Part shown: piece after piece, positions 16,304 through 24,604 of the stretch
Layout: each line of letters begins with the position of its first letter
Position numbering within the stretch: position 1 is the first letter of the stretch
Assembly: GCF_028993555.1 (NCBI RefSeq)
Contig: NZ_CP118610.1
Span: 248,001 to 312,000 of the forward strand
Direction of reading: 5' to 3'
From: Ensifer adhaerens
GTDB taxonomy: Bacteria > Pseudomonadota > Alphaproteobacteria > Rhizobiales > Rhizobiaceae
Length of the DNA: 64,000 bases
Position numbers and translations under genes: made by a program
Notes under the pieces: generated by a model
Seen by the model: only the letters and a program-made list of their open reading frames with translations
Told to the model about the DNA's origin: nothing
The model's database searches: none

Positions 16304-17224
16304 CTAAGCCGCCTCTAGCCGAAGAACGTGATCGCCAATTTCTCCGACGGTTTCCATCGGACGGAGTCGGAGCTTTTTCTCGTCCGCCTGTTCTTCAAGT
16401 TCTTGGAGAGCGCTGTCGAGTTTTTGCCACTGCTTGTCACTGACTTGCGGATCGCTCCTTCCCGGACGCTGCAGAATCAATTCATAGTCTCGGTGGAGCA
16501 TTGTGTCCCGTTCGCGTACCTGCACTGTGTTGAGGTCCCAGAGACGCAGTTTCACGAGCTCGAATGACCGGGATAAAGCCGAAACGCGCAAGGTGCCGAA
16601 ATTTGCGACTAGGCGCGACCCTGAATAATCAATCACAGGCTCCTGGTTGGATCGCCGGCTCCGACGGCCATTACCTGCCACAAGGTCGGGACTGAAGAAG
16701 CGCGCGAGCCCGTCTCGCTGGCTCTTAACATACTCGCAAACCATGAACGGGAGGCGATCACCAGAGGCTTCAGACTCAGTTGCAATTTCCTCCAAATCGA
16801 CGGCCACGAAGCTTGCAGAACCCTGAGCATACAGAGACGAAAGGGCGGCAATCCAACTTTGAGCGATCGCTTGCAGGCTAGCGCCTTCTCCCTCCCTCAA
16901 CTCGCCCACCGTGATCCCGGTTACCGCGGGATCAGGCTTGATGAGCGCCTCGTGAGACCGCCTAGCCAAGTCGTGACGCAGATAATCTCCGGCAATATGT
17001 ATGGCGTTCGTAATGCTGACGGCGTCCTCGCCATAGAAGCATTTCAATCGATCAAGCGAGTTCGCAAGTTCAAGATGAAATCCTGTCTCATTGACTGCCG
17101 CCACTCCGACTACAAAACGCTCATACGACCCGACGATAGGGGTAAGGAGAATAGGTGCCCAATTGGCCTGGACACTCGTAGTCAGCATTGGGAAGATCGA
17201 GGAACTTATAGCAACGTTGCTCAT
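16304..17224 (-). CDS. Hypothetical partner of the HipA-like kinase
   Basis: This 306-residue protein starts with WAPILLTPIVGSYERFVVGVAAVNETG, a strand-rich domain, and continues with mixed helices. The C-terminal 80 residues are charged (QELEEQADEKKLRLRP). Its ATG overlaps the kinase stop by 4 bases, so the two form one operon. It resembles no family I can name; by position and its N-terminal region it may be a counterpart of the DUF3037 proteins that accompany many HipA-like kinases, but it is more than twice their usual length. It could be a substrate, an antitoxin or a sensor. Confidence 0.7.
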   Translation of the reverse strand: MSNVAISSSIFPMLTTSVQANWAPILLTPIVGSYERFVVGVAAVNETGFHLELANSLDRLKCFYGEDAVSITNAIHIAGDYLRHDLARRSHEALIKPDPAVTGITVGELREGEGASLQAIAQSWIAALSSLYAQGSASFVAVDLEEIATESEASGDRLPFMVCEYVKSQRDGLARFFSPDLVAGNGRRSRRSNQEPVIDYSGSRLVANFGTLRVSALSRSFELVKLRLWDLNTVQVRERDTMLHRDYELILQRPGRSDPQVSDKQWQKLDSALQELEEQADEKKLRLRPMETVGEIGDHVLRLEAA

Positions 17225-18012
17225 GTCAGAACACCCAACGCCTTACATGCGTGCGCGGGCACTTTTAGTATGCGCTTCTCCAAGAACGCTTCCAACGCGC
17301 TTAGATGCGTCGCCGGAAGCAGCTTTGAGATTAGGCTCGCGGCGGAAACTTCCGCAAAATCCACGTTACCGAGTCCGTCAGAGAGATTCTTAGCCTCTTG
17401 GGCACGGCTAGCCTTCTGGTCTGTGGAGAGATGACCGGTCAACCAATCAGATAGCCTGTTTGCATATTCTTGATTCGGGTCCAGCTGCGGAGGCTGCCAG
17501 TTTGGACCGGTGAAACTATGACCATGATCAATAAGCCATACTTCATCTTTGCCACCCAACAAAAGGTTGCCAGGATGGCGATCTATGTTCGCAATCCACG
17601 CATCATATGCGTATAGGTGACCTAAATCGCCCCATTTAATTATCTGATCGAGAAGCGCTTTACGTCCAGCGACATCCGAGCCAGTCCATCGGTAGGTAAC
17701 ATTCGGAACCTTCACGTCAACACTCACAAAAACGAGACGCGCCCCGTCTGAGAGTGAAGGCGCGACATTCGTTGCCAGCACATCCTGTCTTACCAAGCCA
17801 AGAAAGCAGTCGGGTATTGGCAGTCCGACCCGCCGAGCCAACGAATGAGCCAACAGTTCGTTGCAAAGCTGTATGAGGTCCAGGTCCTTGATCACGGCCT
17901 GCCTTACAGCGCCATCGTCAAGAAGTACTTGCCCCCGAAAGGTTTCATTGACGTTACCTTCCTTGAAACCGATCGCCCCTTTAAGAACGGTCGCGAGCTT
18001 TATTGTTGTCAT
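17221..18012 (-). CDS. HipA-like protein kinase
   Basis: This is a 263-residue kinase-like protein. The putative ATP-binding lysine is K42 in QAVIKDLDL. The catalytic loop is NIDRHPGNLLL with D144 and N149, and the metal-binding aspartate is D162 in WLIDHGHSF. This pattern fits the compact HipA-like family with a phosphatidylinositol-kinase-like fold and not full-length HipA. The start at 18012 is chosen because AGGGGGTG lies six bases before it; a longer frame to 18090 lacks support. No HipB-type repressor is present. As part of a defence island the pair may phosphorylate a host target on infection, which is inference. Confidence 0.82.
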   Translation of the reverse strand: MTTIKLATVLKGAIGFKEGNVNETFRGQVLLDDGAVRQAVIKDLDLIQLCNELLAHSLARRVGLPIPDCFLGLVRQDVLATNVAPSLSDGARLVFVSVDVKVPNVTYRWTGSDVAGRKALLDQIIKWGDLGHLYAYDAWIANIDRHPGNLLLGGKDEVWLIDHGHSFTGPNWQPPQLDPNQEYANRLSDWLTGHLSTDQKASRAQEAKNLSDGLGNVDFAEVSAASLISKLLPATHLSALEAFLEKRILKVPAHACKALGVLT

Positions 18013-18289
18013 GCAGCCACCCCCTACGCAGGTATCGCAACCTTTGCGGGCTTTTTCAAGCTGGTCGTCTCCCAATAAATGGTCGGTCATCGGTCGAGTC
18101 CAGCTGCAGTCAACGGTTGAAGAGAACGCCGAACTTCCAACCGAATTGCGAGAGCCGACGCCGTGCTTTAGGGCTGAGGCGAGGCCTGCCTAAACAGCCG
18201 AGCGGAGTTCATATTCTGACGGTCCCGACAATCGGCATTGCGGGCCAACCGGGATCAACACCTAGCGCCGGGCAGGCCGACTGGTGAGG

Positions 18290-19909
18290 TCAGGCGGCGT
18301 CTACTTGCTTTTCGCTGGTGCCGAGACCCTTCTGGCGGGCGTACTCACCTAGAACGGCGTCACACCAGACTTTGATAGCTTCGCGCTTGAGAGCGAGGTG
18401 CTGCGCGCCGCCATAGGCCAATTGCGTCACCTTCGCCTGCCGTTGCCGCAAGAAGTCGGCGCGCTGACGTTCAGTGGCGGTAACCGCCAAGGCTTCTTTC
18501 TCCTTAACCTCGTGAGCAAGGATGACGGACGCGCCGCCAGGAATGCCCGCTTCGTCGAGGGCCTTGGTGATCGCACGGCGGAGGTCCTGAAGGCTCCACC
18601 AGTCGATACCCGCCTCCGCCAAAAGGTCTTGGCGTTCCGTTCGCCGAGGGATCGCCTTCATCCTTTCACGCTCGACGTCCTGAATCAACTCGTCGCGGCC
18701 CGCCAGTCGGTATAGGACGCGGTAGACACCCGACGCTGAAACGTGAACCTTTCCTTTTTTGCGTTCCGACGGGAATGCCCATTCCTGCGTGTCCGCGCCG
18801 TGCTTGCCCTTCGACCTGAACCTGTCGACCATCTCCCAGGCCTCCGTCGGGATCGGAAGCGCATGCGCCCGTCCGGCCTTCATGACATCCTTCGACCACG
18901 CCGCCAGTTTCCATCCCTCTACCTTGTCGTCAACCACGTCGTGGCCGAGCAAGGACATTCCCGCATTTGCGCGCTGGCACGTCAGTACGAGCCACCAGAG
19001 GCCGGAAAGAGTGGCGTGCCCCACGCCTGCGATCCTCTGGGCGCGTCCCGGAAGCGGTTTGTCGAGATACTGTTCGGCGAGGATGAGTGTCGACACGATC
19101 GCCTCGATCTCCGGGCGGCGTTCCCGGGGCTTGATCTCGTAAGGTGCCGTGACCATGTTCCACCACGCGTCGCCGACAAGACCGGATTTGCTCGAATTGT
19201 TCTGGGCGCACCACGTCATTACCGCACGGAAGTAGGTCACGACCTTCATCGCGCCTGCCGGAGATTTTCCGACAGTCCGCCTGACTTCGTCTCTGACCTC
19301 TTCGATATCGCCTCGTGTAATGCTGACGACGGGGAAATCCATTAGTTTGGAGAATGCCGGCCGATTGAAAGTTAGCCTGTAGTCTTTCACGGTATTGTCC
19401 CCAATGCGGTCCGTCTCCCTGGTTGCGGGATCGGTCTTCGCCCGAATAGTCTCCTCGACGCATTCGCGCAGCGTCCATGTCGTTGGCCGCGCTGCTTCCT
19501 CCTCTGCCGCCTTGCGTGCAGCCTCGTCGCGCTCGATGAGTTCGGCGGCCGCCCTCCGTACGTCACCCTTGCCCTTGCTCTTGCCGTAGTACACCGCGAG
19601 GAATGCCTTGGCCTGATCTGTATCCTCGCCATTGTCGGCTAGTATCGACCGGACTGCTCTGGCCAGTTCTCTGACCTTCGACAGCGCTGTGAGACGTCGG
19701 TCATTCTCCGGGTAGACATACCCAATGGTGACGGACGAGTTTCGGAAGCGCACGACCCACGCTGCGGTCTTGCCCTGCATCTGGAGCCTAAGGCCAGTCT
19801 CCTTGGCATCAGCCTGGATGGTGATGTCTTTCCCGAACCCTTCCTTCTCTGCCTTGTAGGCTGCGTTGCGGACGTGGTGGTCTTCCAGTGTCAGTTTCTC
19901 TGTCGCCAT
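18290..19909 (-). CDS. int: Tyrosine recombinase (integrase) of the mobile element
   Basis: The protein is 539 residues. Catalytic residues in order: R313 (LTCQRANAG), a likely K344 in the beta-hairpin, R444 (LQDLRRA), H466 (VILAHEV) and Y499 (QLAYGG). In box II the usual histidine before DLRR is a glutamine (Q441), a departure from the consensus. The N-terminal part resembles the arm-binding and core-binding domains of phage-type integrases. AAGGGT lies before the ATG. The gene starts 218 bases from the tRNA-Phe fragment, as expected for the enzyme that inserted the element there. Confidence 0.92.
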   Translation of the reverse strand: MATEKLTLEDHHVRNAAYKAEKEGFGKDITIQADAKETGLRLQMQGKTAAWVVRFRNSSVTIGYVYPENDRRLTALSKVRELARAVRSILADNGEDTDQAKAFLAVYYGKSKGKGDVRRAAAELIERDEAARKAAEEEAARPTTWTLRECVEETIRAKTDPATRETDRIGDNTVKDYRLTFNRPAFSKLMDFPVVSITRGDIEEVRDEVRRTVGKSPAGAMKVVTYFRAVMTWCAQNNSSKSGLVGDAWWNMVTAPYEIKPRERRPEIEAIVSTLILAEQYLDKPLPGRAQRIAGVGHATLSGLWWLVLTCQRANAGMSLLGHDVVDDKVEGWKLAAWSKDVMKAGRAHALPIPTEAWEMVDRFRSKGKHGADTQEWAFPSERKKGKVHVSASGVYRVLYRLAGRDELIQDVERERMKAIPRRTERQDLLAEAGIDWWSLQDLRRAITKALDEAGIPGGASVILAHEVKEKEALAVTATERQRADFLRQRQAKVTQLAYGGAQHLALKREAIKVWCDAVLGEYARQKGLGTSEKQVDAA

Positions 19910-19935
19910 ACCCTTCGTTTGTCCCTCTAAAACAC

Positions 19936-19962
19936 CTACCGTTCTCTACCGCTTCTCTACCG
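19936..19962. repeat. Three phased CTACCG repeats before int
   Basis: CTACCG occurs at 19936, 19946 and 19957, two of the copies as CTCTACCG. The spacing of 10 and 11 bases puts all three on the same face of the helix. They lie 30-55 bases upstream of the int start, between it and the attachment site. Integrase arm sites or excisionase sites are typically like this; an int operator is the alternative. A 6-bp hairpin TTTAGA/TCTAAA follows at 20007-20022 in AT-rich DNA. Confidence 0.45.
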
Positions 19963-20127
19963 TTTTAAAATTGGTTGACAAGGCTTTTTGTGGCGGAGGT
20001 TTTTATTTTAGAGAAATCTAAATTAATGCCTTCAAGTGTTGACAATATCTTTGTATTACAATGCTTTCGCCATCTGTTTCTGTTGGCAGGCAGGGGGTTG
20101 TCAACCTATTTTGAATTCTAGGCAGTA

Positions 20128-20175
20128 GGATTGAAAATCCGCGTGTCGGTGGTTCAAATCCGCCTCCGGGCACCA
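20128..20175 (+). other. Attachment site: displaced 3' end of tRNA-Phe(GAA)
   Basis: The sequence GGATTGAAAATCC carries the anticodon loop TTGAAAA (GAA). It is followed by a complete T arm (GGTGG, loop TTCAAAT, CCGCC), the 3' acceptor strand TCCGGGC, discriminator A and encoded CCA. The D arm and 5' acceptor strand are absent, so this is not a tRNA gene. Such a 3' fragment is left when an element inserts into a tRNA gene. Its orientation means the element lies to the left and the intact tRNA-Phe is outside the window. Confidence 0.85.
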
Positions 20176-20449
20176 TTATTTACTCGGAAACAAAATACAG
20201 ATAGTTACGAGATTTTGATGATGCCAGGTGGCTGGCAGGTCCCATCTCTTGGGAATCTCATATCGTTTCCAAACAATTTTCAGTTTGATTCGCCGCTATC
20301 CCCGTCGCATCTCAGACGTCCTGCACGATTCGAGACAAAGGTGGAACTGGAAGCCCGGCTGATATGATTCTTGGTCAAATCGGGCGATGCCCAGGAGCGT
20401 CCAGTGGAAGGGTCTAGACATGGTTCCGAGAACCAACTCAACGCCTTCT

Positions 20450-21361
20450 TCATGCGGAATATCGTTGCAGCCTATCAAGGTATTCCGTGCAAACAGCTTC
20501 CACCAGCTTGAGCAATTCGGCAGTACGCGCTTGAAGCCAGGCTAGGGCTTCCTCACTGATCTCGAAATGCTTCGAATAGCGCGCTTTGACATAGGCTTCG
20601 TTCAGCGTACTGAACCAAGCCCGTTCGCGATGCTCGTCGCGGGGAAAAGCATTTGCGAGGCGACGGTCCTGTTCCTCCGCGAGCGAGCGGAGGAACTTGA
20701 TATTGTGGGACGGCGGGCCGTAGTTGGTGAGCGTCAGCAGCACGCAGGAATATGCCTGCTCGATAGATTGATGCAGCGCGAATGAGGCCCGCTCCCCGGA
20801 ATGCTTGTTCCGTGAAAATTCCGCCCAATCAAAGAACTCTTTAGCCGCCAAGAAACGGTGACCAAAATGCCCCCGTGCCACGCGCAACCGTTCCTCGGGC
20901 GTCAGCGGCTTCGGCTCCGCCAGCGGCTCGTCGTCAAGCTCATAGAGGACGAGGCCTTCCCGGCGGATATCGGAAAAGAAGTACTGTCCCTCCTTGAGAT
21001 ACGTATTCACCTCGCGCCTGGAATGGACGATGAAGCTCACAGGCGTTTCGATCGACGGGTCGTGGATCAGCCGGTCGGCGGCTTTGTTCCAATACTCCGC
21101 GTAGTCGCAGAGCTTGCGGTTGTTGACAATGATCAGCAGGTCGAAGTCGGATCGGTAGCCCTTCATGGTGAAGGGCTCATCAACCCAACCGCCCTTGGCA
21201 TAGGAACCGAAAAGCAGAATCTTTAGGATCCTGCCGCGCTTCTTAAAGTCAGCTGTTCCTTCCTTCAGCGCATCCTCGAACTCCTCATGCAGGATCTCCA
21301 CGGCACGCGCGAGCTCTCGCTGCTTGCGTGGTGGCACATGATCGAGAGATGATTTCATCAT
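20450..21361 (-). CDS. Nucleotidyltransferase-HEPN fusion protein
   Basis: The 303-residue protein has an N-terminal nucleotidyltransferase domain with LFGSYAKGGW and, after an insertion, YRSDFDLLIIV (GSx9-13DxD type; about 50-80). The C-terminal half looks like a HEPN domain (ASFALHQSIEQAYSCVLLTLT). The short ARYSKHF segment is near the usual arginine-histidine motif. MNT and HEPN usually form a two-gene toxin-antitoxin pair, in which the MNT part modifies the HEPN RNase; a fusion is also known. It lies 274 bases outside the attachment site, so it may belong to an older insertion at the same tRNA. Confidence 0.75.
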   Translation of the reverse strand: MMKSSLDHVPPRKQRELARAVEILHEEFEDALKEGTADFKKRGRILKILLFGSYAKGGWVDEPFTMKGYRSDFDLLIIVNNRKLCDYAEYWNKAADRLIHDPSIETPVSFIVHSRREVNTYLKEGQYFFSDIRREGLVLYELDDEPLAEPKPLTPEERLRVARGHFGHRFLAAKEFFDWAEFSRNKHSGERASFALHQSIEQAYSCVLLTLTNYGPPSHNIKFLRSLAEEQDRRLANAFPRDEHRERAWFSTLNEAYVKARYSKHFEISEEALAWLQARTAELLKLVEAVCTEYLDRLQRYSA

Positions 21362-22002
21362 AGCGGTAAAATAAGGCGGGGTCCGATGGAAACGATCGTC
21401 AAATCAAACGTATGGTATGAACCGATGTTACACCAGTGGGAAGCAAGCCACAAAGGCGCGCGGGTGTTGTGAAGCCGCGCCGGCCGCTACCTGTCGCAGC
21501 ACGATCATCCGGTCTGCTGGTGAATGTTCAGGACTTTCGTCGCTGATAGCGACACGAAACAACGCCGCAACGAGAATGTCGTCGAAGACCTTTACTCCCG
21601 TCATATGTGTGGTGCACCGGCAGTTCCCCGCGCAACCACGTCGGCATGATTGGAATGGTGTAGCCGGTGCAGCACGAGCGAACCGCGCGCGCTCCGACAC
21701 AGAACATCCCGCTGCTTATCCGTTGATTGATCACGCAGTCGCGAAGAGAGCGCGATGACGAGGACACACCAGTCGAATACTCTAGTGCGGCGAAGCCGTT
21801 CCGGCCGGCCTCTGAGCTAGCATTGATCCTCCGTCCTACTGAAGGCGGGGATTTACCGCTGTTACCTGCGTTACATGCGCGTCGCAGCTTCCGCATATTC
21901 TCACGCCCGGGAGGACCTGAGCGACGAGCGTCTCGTCGCGTAATCGATGCCGCGAAACCACAACAAAAACAGGGCCGTGGCAGGGTCAACCGAGGATTAG
22001 AA
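21362..22002. other. Intergenic region without a recognisable gene
   Basis: Several frames are open but all are rich in Arg, Ala and Cys and have no ribosome binding site. The right end, from about 21940, holds the leader of the small exported protein. I see no strong repeat or hairpin. Confidence 0.5.
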
Positions 22003-22221
22003 ATGCGTAAATTTGCCAGGCTCTCTTTAGCAACTCTCGTCGCGGCAACGATCGCGGGCGCATCCGCTCCTGCCTTCGCGGGCGGCAGCTACTACAAGGG
22101 CGTGTCACCGACGCCGGTCAACGAAGGCCACCGAAGCGAGAAATACAATCCGCCCGGAAAGACCGTAAACCGCCCGCCGCCGAGAAACGGCTCCTACTAC
22201 AAGGGCATCATGCGCAAGTAG
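22003..22221 (+). CDS. Small exported protein with two SYYKG motifs
   Basis: The 72-residue product begins with a clear signal peptide (MRKFARLSLATLVAATIAG, cleavage probably after SAPAFA). The mature part is about 46 residues, basic, rich in Gly, Pro and Asn, and framed by GGSYYKGVSP at its start and GSYYKGIMRK at its end. GAGGA lies 6 bases before the ATG, which supports this start over an upstream one in the same frame. A terminator follows at 22315. I recognise no family; it is a periplasmic or secreted protein. Confidence 0.7.
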   Translation: MRKFARLSLATLVAATIAGASAPAFAGGSYYKGVSPTPVNEGHRSEKYNPPGKTVNRPPPRNGSYYKGIMRK

Positions 22222-22314
22222 GAAGATCATGCGAGAGGAGGCCTATTGGCCGGGACGCTGTTGGCCACCGGCTGCAGATCTGCCTCTCAGGCGATTGCAT
22301 CACGAAAACAACGA

Positions 22315-22336
22315 AGGGCGCCGTGGCGCCCTTTTA
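22315..22336. terminator. Rho-independent terminator between convergent genes
   Basis: AAGGGCGC pairs with GCGCCCTT around a CGTG loop and is followed by TT on the right and preceded by AACGAAG on the left. It lies between the rightward small exported protein gene and the leftward glycosyltransferase gene and could serve both. Confidence 0.75.
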
Positions 22337-22338
22337 TG

Positions 22339-23598
22339 TTAGGTCAGCACATGGCTGAGAATATCGCCCTCGCTGACCACCATGTTCGGCGGGTGGCCGT
22401 TGCGCAGATAATGCTTGCGGTCGCTATCGGCGGTAATGAACACCGCGGTGCGGGCGACCTCATCCGCCGTCAATTGTGTTGTTGACGGCACGACAGCGAT
22501 TTCGGAGCGCAGGCCGAGTTCGCGCAACAGTGCCTCGATCGCGCCAGGGTCGTCGACGCCATGAAGAACAAGCCGATCGATTTCCGCGATCGCGTTCGTG
22601 TGCCAGGCGACGGTCTGAAGTGCGACCATGAGGGGCAGCGCCCCTCTTGCCTGCTGCACGTCGGGATGGTGCTCGAAGCCGCCCAGCATCAGCCGCGTAT
22701 AGAGCTCATAGGCGCGAACGTAGTCTTTCTTCAGCACCCACATGCGCAGGGCGACGCTCATGCGGACCATGGTGAAGTCCCTGATCTGCGCATCGAAGTA
22801 GGCGCGCCGATCAGGCGTCAGCTTGACGGCACCGCGTTTGGCGCCGCTATAGATGAAGTACTCGAGACCGCCGCGATAGGTATCCCATCCGGTCAGCGTT
22901 TCGGCGTGGCCGGCCTGTGGACGATCGCGGACGATCTTGGAGCGTATCACCTGGCGATAGAATGGCTTCTTGAGGAAGGTGACGGCGCCCAGTTCCAGGA
23001 AATGTGCGAGGTAGGAGAAGGCCCAATAGGCGAAGTGCCGCGGCGCCCAGGCGGAGCGCAGCGCCGAGGTCCGGTAAATGCCGATCTCGGGAAAGACATG
23101 CCGGTCGACGAGAAAATCGAAAACCGGCTCGAATTCCCGTTTCTTGAACTTGGTATCCTTGTCGACCGAGAAGAATGGCGCGTTATCACGTTCGTCAACC
23201 TCGTCATGGGTGTACCAGGGTGCAAAGCACACCGTCACTTCTGGGTTGAGATCCAGATAGCGAATTGCCTCTCGCAAGCCCTCGTTGATGAGCACGTCGT
23301 CATCGGCGAGGTAGATCGTGTACTCGCCGACCGCGCGGCTGACGGCGCTGATGACGTTGGGAATTGCGCCGAAATTCTCCGACTGGCGAAAATAGCGGAT
23401 CGGCAAACCCTTGGCGACAAAGCGATCGACGATCTCCTTCGTGCCGTCGGTCGAGGCGTTGTCGGAAATGATGATCTCGTACTTGAAGGAGAACTGGTAG
23501 AGCTCGATGAAGTAGCCGAGCGTCTTTTCGAGGAAGGGCGCGCGGTTATAGGTGGGAATGCAGATGCTCAGCTTAACCTGGCTCACTCGCCTCTCCAT
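22339..23598 (-). CDS. Family 2 glycosyltransferase
   Basis: The 419-residue protein opens with the GT-A fold of family 2: LSICIPTYNRAPFLEKTL, SDNASTDGT, then the metal-binding DXD-type motif LADDDV near residue 100. These enzymes transfer a sugar from a nucleotide-sugar donor to a growing glycan. No membrane segment is evident, so it should be cytosolic or peripheral. The C-terminal 150 residues are an extension of unknown role. The ATG at 23598 has no ribosome binding site; a GTG at 23586, preceded by GGAGAGG, is a credible alternative start. Substrate is unknown. Confidence 0.85.
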   Translation of the reverse strand: MERRVSQVKLSICIPTYNRAPFLEKTLGYFIELYQFSFKYEIIISDNASTDGTKEIVDRFVAKGLPIRYFRQSENFGAIPNVISAVSRAVGEYTIYLADDDVLINEGLREAIRYLDLNPEVTVCFAPWYTHDEVDERDNAPFFSVDKDTKFKKREFEPVFDFLVDRHVFPEIGIYRTSALRSAWAPRHFAYWAFSYLAHFLELGAVTFLKKPFYRQVIRSKIVRDRPQAGHAETLTGWDTYRGGLEYFIYSGAKRGAVKLTPDRRAYFDAQIRDFTMVRMSVALRMWVLKKDYVRAYELYTRLMLGGFEHHPDVQQARGALPLMVALQTVAWHTNAIAEIDRLVLHGVDDPGAIEALLRELGLRSEIAVVPSTTQLTADEVARTAVFITADSDRKHYLRNGHPPNMVVSEGDILSHVLT

Positions 23599-23978
23599 TG
23601 TCAGTCACATGCGATAGCGGGCCTTCGGCAGACCGCCGGCCGCGCCCCGTTTGCTGCATGCCGGCGCAAAGAAACAGCGGTGGCTGGCGATGCAACGGCA
23701 GGGACCGGACGCCTCAAGGCGCAAGGGGCAGCGCGCGGAGGAGGCCGATCCTACGCTCCTTATTCCGCCTCGATCTTGCGTGAGCCTTGTCTTGAATAAA
23801 GACCGCTCAGGCCGCAGCGGTGCGGAGGGTGAACAGGGCTCTTGTTAGTGTTTTGTTAACCATGCTGGCGCAACCTCGATGGTTGTAGCAATGGCGCTCG
23901 ATCCGATCTTCATCGGGCCGCCTGCCCGAAAGCAGACGCATTCGTTCATTCCTGGGGGCAGAGAGAAGGATGTACGAG
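23599..23978. other. Intergenic region without a recognisable gene
   Basis: No frame has both a ribosome binding site and protein-like composition. Around 23850-23865 there is a short T-rich stretch (GTTAGTGTTTTGTTAACC) that could be part of a promoter for the small peptide gene downstream. Confidence 0.45.
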
Positions 23979-24065
23979 ATGGCAGCCCATATGATGAAGA
24001 TGCTGATGAGCATCATCGCCGCGCTGTCGCTCGGCTCGCTGCTGTTTCTGATGGCCGTTCTCTAA
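23979..24065 (+). CDS. 28-residue membrane peptide
   Basis: The product is MAAHMMKMLMSIIAALSLG followed by SLLFLMAVL: one membrane-spanning segment, methionine-rich before it. AGAAGG ends nine bases before the ATG at 23979, the ideal distance, while an ATG at 23970 touches the same AGAAGG and is therefore unlikely. It converges with the DUF930 gene. The function is unknown; small single-span peptides of this kind often modulate membrane complexes. Confidence 0.5.
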   Translation: MAAHMMKMLMSIIAALSLGSLLFLMAVL

Positions 24066-24096
24066 GCGACGGCCAAAGCTTCGGCTGGCGCTCCCG

Positions 24097-24483
24097 TCAG
24101 GGGTAGAGGTAGAACTCGTCCCAGTTCTCGTGCGGCACGAGTTCGCCGATCTTGTATTCGAACGACAGGACATCCAGGTGCTCAGCGTCGGTGCGGCACT
24201 TGAACTTCAGCTTGTACCATTCGCCCTTGCTGCGGAAGACTGCGCCCGGCGCCTTCATCTTGTCTTCCTTCACGACCGGCTCGGCGAAGGTGTAGGCGAT
24301 CACCTTGTCCGGCTTGAAGGTCGACTTGTCGGCGTTGATGCGCTCCATCGCCTCGGTGTCGCACCGCTGTTCCAGCCGGGTCTGCGGATCGAGCTTTTCG
24401 AACTGGCGTACCAGGGACTGATCCATCGCCAGCGCCGGCGAAAATGTGGCGGCGAAGATGAGCGGGTACGCGATTGTCTTCAT
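24097..24483 (-). CDS. DUF930 domain protein, exported
   Basis: The 128-residue protein starts with a signal peptide (MKTIAYPLIFAATFSPALA). The body is a DUF930 domain: LEQRCDTEAMERI, KPDKVIAYTFAEP, GAVFRSKGEWYKLKFKC and a terminal WDEFYLYP. Two cysteines (in QRC and KFKC) may form a disulfide. DUF930 proteins are common in Rhizobiales and of unknown function. The start at 24483 is chosen for its signal peptide and the GGAG about 10 bases before it; the frame extends to 24531 without support. Confidence 0.85.
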   Translation of the reverse strand: MKTIAYPLIFAATFSPALAMDQSLVRQFEKLDPQTRLEQRCDTEAMERINADKSTFKPDKVIAYTFAEPVVKEDKMKAPGAVFRSKGEWYKLKFKCRTDAEHLDVLSFEYKIGELVPHENWDEFYLYP

Positions 24484-24604
24484 GCTCGACGGACTCCTGA
24501 CAATGGAAAAGAACCGGACCCGGCAAATCACCCCGGGACGCGCCTGCGGTTTCAGTTAAGCTTTGTGGCCATTCCAAGGCAGGTCAAATTTCCGAAACGT
24601 TGAA

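Noticed and set aside
20039..20062. TTGACA with TACAAT downstream as a promoter
   Set aside because: The spacing between the two boxes is only 12 bases.
20128..20175. A functional tRNA-Phe gene
   Set aside because: The D arm and 5' acceptor strand are missing and the left side of the anticodon stem breaks after three pairs.
1..20175. A complete integrative conjugative element
   Set aside because: No VirB/Trb or coupling-protein genes are visible, so only mobilisation can be claimed from this window.
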